From: Nereocystis luetkeana
Taxonomy: Eukaryota > Sar > Phaeophyceae > Laminariales > Laminariaceae
Length of the DNA: 64,000 nt
NCBI GenBank assembly: GCA_031213475.1
Contig: JARUPZ010000017.1
Span: 310,001-374,000 of the forward strand
Direction: 5' to 3'
Part shown: positions 57,491 through 64,000 of the stretch, in pieces
Numbering within the stretch: the stretch's first letter is position 1
How the letters are laid out: each line of letters opens with the position of its first letter
Translations under genes and position numbers: made by a program
Notes under the pieces: generated by a model
The model's database searches: none
Seen by the model: the letters and a program-made list of their open reading frames with translations, nothing else
Told to the model about the DNA's origin: nothing

Positions 57491-57960
57491 GTCTGGTGTT
57501 TTTGTTTTGCTGCTGAGGCTGTCGGGGAGTAAAGCCACTTCAATCTCACGTTCCGTAGAAAGCACCAGTAGAGCCCACAGGATCAAAAAGGCAGCTTCAG
57601 CGTCTACCAGTCAACACACGAAAAAGGTGTTGCCTCGATCGGGAGCGGTTCTTTCTTTCACGGAATCTTCGCGACTGGCGAAGATTGCAGTGCCTCAAGG
57701 CACGCTCCGGCGGCTGCTTCCGGGTGGGTGAGGCTCTTCTCGCTCGAATTCGCTCGGGAAGAACCTGGGCGGTTGCGCGTGGAACACAGAAACTTTGCAC
57801 TGCGCCATGTGCAAAACGCCTTTGAAACCTCCACTAAACCCCTATTTTTGAAAGTCAAAAGTCAAAATCTCCACAAAGTTGTTGCTCAAAATGTTCTGCG
57901 AGAGGCGCATAGTGACAGCCCGGTCTGCATACGTGGATCGATTCCCCAGCGCCGCTACAG
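57491..57960 (-). promoter_or_regulatory. Presumed 5' UTR/promoter side of the CSD gene
   Basis: Lies immediately upstream of the chosen ATG. No TATA box or other core promoter motif is clear. Short plus-strand ORFs overlap it, but none has a recognisable domain. The call rests only on position. Confidence 0.25.
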
Positions 57961-58589
57961 CGAAGGGTTAGAAGGTGCGTAGAAGTCTTGGTGTTGGTTG
58001 TGAAAACCATCTTCCTTCACTTTATGCCAGGTATGTATATTGATTTTTTTCATGCGCAGCATATAATACGTAGGATGACACTTGACACTTGATCGCAGCA
58101 GCAGCAGTACCTACATGTCCACGCATGGGAAGGAATAAGGTAAAAGGCAAGGCAAGGTGAGGATGTGTGTCGATGCTTTGGTGTTTTGCTGGTGGAACCC
58201 GGCAGGGACACTCGCAACTAAAAGTGAAGCGGGTGCGTCGTATGTCGCACAGCGTGATAGACACGTGCACCTTACTCGAGCGTATGCTTTGTAGGAAGGA
58301 AGGGAAGGAGGAAGCTAAAGGCTACGAACTACCAGGTACCTGGTAGGGGGTCTTTAAATGCTTTATTGGCGGTTTGTTGTCGCCCCTCGCAAATGACAGC
58401 CAACAAGTGTGTTCGTGTGTTCCGTCTCACCAGCCCTGGATAACCGGTGTGTGCTCGGCTCGGCGCCCATAACGGAGACACAGCAGTCATGTGCATGCAA
58501 CAAACCTGGTACAGCCGCAGCACTTAGACAGCAGAATGCACCCTTACCTACGTATCATACCACCCAATACTGCTCGTGCCGCCGCTGGT

Positions 58590-58622
58590 ACAGCACCACC
58601 ACCACCACCACCACCACCAAGC
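58590..58622. repeat. (CAC)n microsatellite
   Basis: About ten CAC units. Confidence 0.9.
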
Positions 58623-58756
58623 AGTACTCGCAGTACTCGTACAGGTAGCAGCAGCACTTTTTCTTTTTTTGTACTCGTAAAGCAAATCGGTGCCCGAATA
58701 CTGAATAATTGAAGCAACACAAGAGGGGGGCTTGAACTCTTAAATACTACTCACAG

Positions 58757-58805
58757 CAACAGTAGTGTAGCGGTAGCGGAAAGACTCTCTACCTTATTAG
58801 CGGTG
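58757..58805 (+). other. tRNA-like fragment
   Basis: AGTAGTGTAGCGGTAGCGGA resembles a tRNA D-arm/box A, followed by an anticodon-stem-like TCTCTACCTTATTAGCGG. It is cut off before any T-arm, so at most a pseudogene or SINE head. Confidence 0.25.
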
Positions 58806-59120
58806 AGCCTACAGCAGTATTAATAGAGCAAAATGCGTACTACCGATTTGCACTTGAAGTAAGTAAGGGAAGGCGGGACGAGCGTACGGTTCCTGATCGC
58901 CACAGTGACACGTAACTTGTATTATTATTATTATTTTTGTCAATAGATTTGCTGCTCAGCTATCACACCGGGATAATTCAGGCAGAAAAGTTCAACGATA
59001 ATGATGATGCACGTAATGACGGTGCGGGCTAAATTTTCAGAACGAGTAAATACGTACGGTATCGCATGACACCCACAAGTTGTTCTCGCGTTCCGATCAA
59101 TACCTCGTATGCATAAAGCC

Positions 59121-59460
59121 GGTCGCCCCGGTGGTTCAAGTGGTTAACCTCGAATTCTACTTGTTTGAGTCCTGGGTTCGAGCCCTAGGAGGGTCGGACT
59201 TTGACTTTATTTGCAAGAATAAAAAAAGGGATTCAATTGTTGAGAGCGCCTTGCAGCGTGGGTAGGCACAATTCGATGCGAGTCGACGAGGGAAGAAAAG
59301 GCTGAAATCTTCTCGCGATAAAAATGAAGGCACGTACCGTAGCGGGAAGGGGGGAGAAGAGCCTGCTATGTGACCCCGGATGTGAGTTACGAGTTGGAAG
59401 GAGAGAAGAAGATGTGCGAAGATAATGAATGGGATGGAAAAAAATAAATAAATACATAAA
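59121..59460 (+). mobile_element. tRNA-derived SINE, copy 1 (full-length)
   Basis: Head GGTCGCCCCGGTGGTTCAAG contains box A (TGGTTCAAGTGG); box B GGGTTCGAGCCC follows 35 bp on. The body matches copy 2, and the tail is GGAAAAAAATAAATAAATAC. About 340 bp, presumed Pol III transcribed and dependent on a LINE for movement. Confidence 0.8.
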
Positions 59461-60170
59461 GCTCACTGCTGCAACTTATCATTGCAAGTGGTCACGAAAA
59501 GGCACAAAGAGTGTGTATGTGTATAGGTGTATATATTCAGGTAAACAGGTGTGATGCGCATTTTTTTTTTTTTGTTGTTCTCACATTAATAACTCTCTGA
59601 CGAAGGAGTCCGTGGTCACACAAAGGTGCTGGAGCCCTAGGAAGATCCGAAAAAAAAAAAAAAAAACGAAAATTCGGCTGCCTCAAAATACATGCGCAAA
59701 TATGCGGAGACGAGTCTCGTTTAGATGTCTCGTCTATATAGGCGATCGTCCCACCTGTGTTGCACTGCCCACAAAACACAAAAAAAAGTCCCGACAACAA
59801 AGCCAATGGAAGCACGTCTGCCGCAGTTTTTTTCCCGAGGACATTTCGTTTTTCTGCTCTAGCTCCGAACGTTTCCATCGAGCCAAAATTTGGCAGATCG
59901 GATATGAGCTCCTTGGTGCACTCCCGTGAGTGTGCCAAAGCGGCAGCACTTTTCGTTTCCTCCTTCATACCGGACCTTGTCGCTGAAAGTTGAAAATGTG
60001 GTTCCAGGCGCTTGAATTTTAGGTTTCTTGTACTGTTGTAGTCAAGTAGTTTTTTCCCGCAGGGACTGCATTATAATATATATGTGTACATGTGTGTCTA
60101 TCTCATCCGCGCTCGCCGTTTGGGCGTTCCACGAACAAAATATCCAAAGGTGTGCTTGGTAAGGGTATGC
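59461..60170. other. Upstream of the CSD gene, no gene recognised
   Basis: Two A/T homopolymers (59558, 59648) and a 105-codon ORF across them without domain signal. Confidence 0.35.
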
Positions 60171-61296
60171 AAGGCGCTTCGCTCCGCGGGCGGCCTACGC
60201 CGCCCGCTACGCTCGCTCAGGAACGAAAAAAGTACATCAAATTATGCGAAGTGACAGAGGTCCACGATTGAGTTTAGTTCGTAATTGCAAACCGGCGACT
60301 TGATAATGCCAAGAGTCCCGCTGCCATGCTTCAGGAAAAAACAGCTCCGACGCCAGCTCGGATGCCACATACGCTTCGCGTCGCGGATGTCGTACGTACG
60401 TACATACACCCCAGGTAGGGTACTACTGTCTGTACTTATTTTTTTCTTCCGGTATGCTTTATGTGTCTGGTCTGTACTTGTACCAGGTATGTACGAAGGC
60501 GAAAGCACAGCACGGCACAGCTGCAGCAGCAAAAACAATGAAAATGAAACCGAAAAGTCGGAAATGAAAAAAAATCCCCGTCCCCTCTCGTGTAATAATT
60601 TTCTGCCTGATTGGAACACCTTAGACCCGGTCAAAAAGAAGAATAGAAAAAATTGCACAGAAGAGCTTCTCTCTCAGCCTCTTACGCCGCCCGCCCCTCT
60701 CGCGACCACCTCGCTACCGATTCGGTCCGGGTAAAGCTTTTATCACTCTCTGCCACAATCAGCCCAGTCGCCCGCCTCGCGTGAAGCCCGGTGCTCACCG
60801 TGGCTGCCGTTCGCCAGCTCGATAACGTTGGTGTTCAAACTGCACATCTTTTTGCGAGCGCTTGGATATTATCTTGCCGTCCCGAACGACCCTTATAACT
60901 CGTACATACTCTATCAAAAGTCATAAATGGAGTGGCAGACAAAGCCCGTTCATGCGTCCCTCGTGTCTCGAGGCACACGTGACACCTGGGCTCGAAAGCG
61001 GCGACCGCGCTCCTTGCAACCTCCTCTCTACCCGCCAGCACCCGATGACACCCGCGACGGTGCCGGGCTCTCCCGCGATGCCGAACTCGGAGTACACGTA
61101 CGCACACGAAATGAAAGGAGAAAAAACGAAGAAAGGACCGAGAGTGCCAAGAGAAATGGAGGAAACGAAGAACTGCTGGAAGGGTCCGGCAAGTATTGAA
61201 AGGAGGCGGTTTGGAAGTGGGAGCTCTGAGAGGCCAGGGATGTACCAACCGAGCACGCTCAGGGGTTGTGATCTAAGTATGTATTTCTATTCTATA
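60171..61296 (+). mobile_element. Dispersed repeat R1, copy 4
   Basis: Begins AAGGCGCTTCGCTCCGCGGG with a 40-bp hairpin (GCGGGCGGCCTACGCCGCCCG core), has all R1 landmarks, and ends ATGTATTTCTATTCTATA. The next copy follows directly. Confidence 0.75.
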
Positions 61297-62225
61297 CAAG
61301 GCGCTTCGCTCCGCGGGCGGCCTACGCCGCCCGCTACGCTCGCTCAGGAAGGAAAAGTACGCGAAGCGGACAGAAGGTCGATGATTGAATATATATTTGA
61401 TGAATGTTGTTGTAGTTGCAAATTGGTGACTTGATATTGCCAAGAGTCACATGCCGTGCGTACGTACATACGTACATACCCCAGGTAGGGTACTGATTTT
61501 CTTCTTCATGCTGGTACTGGTATGTACGAACGAGAAAGCACACAGCATGGCACAGCAGCAGCACCGCAAAAACAATGAAAATGAAACCGAAAAATTCGGA
61601 AAGAGAAAAGAGACAAAAATCCCCGTCCCCTCTCTTGTAATAATGGTCTGCCCCTGGAACACCTTGCACCAGTTAAAGAAGAAAAAATAAAAAAAAATGA
61701 ACAGCAGAGCTTGTCTCTCAGCCTCGTATGCCGCCCGCCCCTCTCTCGACCTCGCCACCGATTCGGTCCGCGTAAAGCTTTCCTCCCTCTCTGTCACAGT
61801 GATCCCCGTCGCCCGCCTCGCGTGAAGCCCGGTGATCACCGTGACCCTCGTTCGCCAGCTCGACGGTGTCCATGGTCAGACGGGCGTTCATCTCTTTGTA
61901 TAGTACAGCGTGGACGCACAAATAAGCACCGCTTGAATGTTAGCTTGCAATCCCGAACGACCCTTATGGACTCGTACATACTAAGTCTAATTTTTCGGAT
62001 GGAGGCTGAACAGAGCCCATTCATGCTTCCCTTGTGTCTCGAGGCATACACGACGCCTAGCCACGAAAACCGCGACCGCGCTCCTTGCAACCCCCCCTCT
62101 ACCCGCCAGCATCCGCCGCCACCCGCGACGGCGCCGGGGTCGCTAGCGTCGCCGTGCTCCGACTACACACCCGCACACGAAACGGAAGAAGAAAAAAGAA
62201 AAAAGAAACTGCAAGTGCAAAAGAA
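61297..62225 (+). mobile_element. Dispersed repeat R1, copy 5, head-to-tail with copy 4
   Basis: Starts at CAAGGCGCTTCGCTCCGCGG right after copy 4 and carries the same hairpin. Diverged inside and losing similarity after about 62225; the 3' end landmark is not found. A 228-codon ORF across it has no recognisable domain. Confidence 0.65.
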
Positions 62226-63640
62226 ATTTCAACCAGCCGGTGAAAAAAAGCGAAAGAGAGCCTCCCAAACCGCTGAAAAAACAAAATCGACTTTTTCTTT
62301 TTTCAAGTTTTTTTTCTATTGTTCCGGGAAGAAAAGTGTGGCACGAGAAGCAAGCACGCAAAGAAAGCAAAGAACGCGAAGAAAGCAAAGATCGTAGAAG
62401 CGACAAAAAATCGTGGGAAACTCGCTGAGCGTGAGGCAGGTGCTTATGATCAAGTAAGTGATTTGAGGAAAAGGGTAACTTTACGTATGTGTATGCACTC
62501 TGGGAACTGTGGCTCTCCATGGCTCTTTGGCTGTCCAAAACTTTCCAGAGCTGTCGGTACCTATTTGTAGCTATTGGGATTGTCAAGTTGTTGAACTGCC
62601 CATCTCTGCATGTGGCTTCCTACGTATGGTTGTTTCTGAATGGCGTTCTATAGTCCTTCGTTTAACTTTCAAGGTTGGCAATACCATCTACAAGGATGGA
62701 TGGCAAGGTTGCACACCTACTGCACTGTAGGATAGATCATCTAGATCATCTAGATCATCTAGATCCTAACCCAAGGTCCGTCTATGAATGTCCACGGATG
62801 CTTACGGCTGTCTGCGGTTGTCTGTGGCTGCCCGTGGGTGTGAATGTTCCACGCATCGGGCAGAATATGTCCCAATCTTTGATGAAATCTTCGAGGGCAG
62901 ATACACGCGTGATCTACATAATCTACACGGACGGTCTTCGCCGTATTTTCCGGGTGGGATATTTTGCTCCCTAGACTCTTGCGCACATGATTGCCGGGTG
63001 GTGGAACCTATTTTATACGGCTCTTTGTGCAACATATCAATCCCACCGGTGATTATAGGAACTATGGCTGTTCACGACTGACTCCCTTTCCTTCCCCTGC
63101 CCGATGTTTACCCTCCGCCCTCTACAGTGCCCTCTACGGCCGGTCTGAGCGATGTCAACGTATTGCGTGTCAAGCGACGAGGAGGAGCGACGCCCTGTGG
63201 AAGCTGACAGAGGTAGCTATCAGTTGTCGGATACAAGTGATTTCAAGTGAGGAGCTCAGTTTAAGAGATTTAGGAGCTTCATTATGAGTTCAACATATGC
63301 ACAGGTCTAAAAGTGGTCAAATCGCTTGGCACACATTAATACAAGTTTTTGGGGGCAAACACTTGAAAATTGTGCGTTTTGTTTGTACTATTAGGGATGG
63401 CAAAGGCGCCCGAAAAAAAATGTGTTTTACCTCAACAAGGAACGGGTACTCTGTAGATCCGCAAAAACGTCGTTTTCGCATTCCCTTCTGTGATCACAAC
63501 TCTCTGCTTGGTTTTCCATTCTGACCTGTGGATGCGTGGTGTGTCGGTTTATCTTTTTCAAGGCCGCTCCGCGAGTCCTATGCTATGAGACAGAAAGTTT
63601 ATTCCGTAGTTCACATTCCTCTCTTGAAGCGTACTCATAG
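62226..63640. other. Right-hand region, no gene recognised
   Basis: Contains (ATCATCTAG)n at 62733-62765, a CTGTCTGCGGTTG-type run at 62800-62835, and short ORFs with no domain signal. Confidence 0.35.
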
Positions 63641-63705
63641 CCCCCACTGTACTGTACTGTACTGTACTGTACTGCACTGCACTGCCTGTACTGTACTGTA
63701 CTGGT
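63641..63705. repeat. (CTGTA)n microsatellite
   Basis: Repeated ACTGT/ACTGC pentamers. Confidence 0.9.
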
Positions 63706-64000
63706 ACGCTTGACTACTTCGTGTGAAAACGAAACAGATGTTGAAAAAACACTTGTACGTAAGTATTTTTCATTTCGAGCGATTCACGTGCCGACCTACT
63801 GCTGTATGTACTCGCAGCGTCTACTCTGCCATGGCAGGGCTTCTCACCAGTCTATCAGTTGATGTGCACCTTTGTTTTTTGTGCAACAGCCGTTGGACAA
63901 TGACGGAAAGTATTACACTACCACCCGCCGCAGTTGTTAGAATTGTACCTGGTTTGTAAATTAATCGAATCATTCATATGCCGACCGAAAGCGCCTACTC

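Noticed and set aside
57310-57549. Acidic poly-Glu reading of exon 1
   Set aside because: The Glu frame leaves phase 1 at the donor and cannot join exon 2; the Gly frame joins in phase and continues the RGG composition.
60862-61434. 190-codon plus-strand ORF
   Set aside because: It crosses the R1 copy 4/5 junction; the other R1 copies do not keep the frame.
61711-62397. 228-codon plus-strand ORF
   Set aside because: It runs through repeat R1 copy 5 into unrelated sequence, is not conserved as an ORF in other R1 copies, and has no domain signal.

Overview
This is nuclear DNA of an intron-rich eukaryote. It shows long introns with consensus GT/GC-AG borders, tRNA-derived SINEs, LINE 3' ends, terminal-inverted-repeat MITEs and many degenerate simple repeats; there is no prokaryotic gene layout. 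The repeat style and intron sizes suggest a heterokont alga (brown-alga-like), but that assignment is a guess with no marker gene behind it.

The main content is one gene of about 43 kb on the minus strand. I assembled it from 28 exons, with the ATG at 57490 and the stop at 14599. Every exon pair joins in phase, and the sum is 5,274 nt (1,757 codons plus stop). The product is an Unr/CSDE1-type RNA-binding protein. An RGG/Gly-rich N-terminus is followed by nine cold-shock domains (CSDs) in which odd-numbered ones keep the aromatic RNP motifs and even-numbered ones are degenerate. That is the alternation known for animal Unr. An R3H domain (57-codon exon) appears to sit inside the sixth CSD, and the tail is a Ser/Thr/Ala-rich acidic region.

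On the plus strand at the left, three in-phase exons (5001-8187) end a second gene. It encodes a Cys-rich extracellular protein with a hydrophobic, GPI-signal-like C-terminus, and its 5' part is not recognised here and may lie outside the window. The two genes converge on a repeat-filled interval (8188-14598).

Repeats by region: a degenerate, rearranged retroelement fossil at about 1.0-3.3 kb; six copies of a ~110-bp MITE (family A); three copies of a TTAA-flanked piggyBac-like MITE (family B); five copies of a ~1.1-kb dispersed repeat of unknown class (R1), two of them head-to-tail at 60.2-62.2 kb; six LINE 3' ends that stop at C/G-rich tracts, four of them beside exons of the CSD gene; and a tRNA-derived SINE with fragments, two of which appear to supply 3' splice sites. 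Several exon edges have decayed 'echo' copies in adjacent introns. From 57.5 to 64 kb, upstream of the CSD gene, I see only repeats and unassigned DNA.
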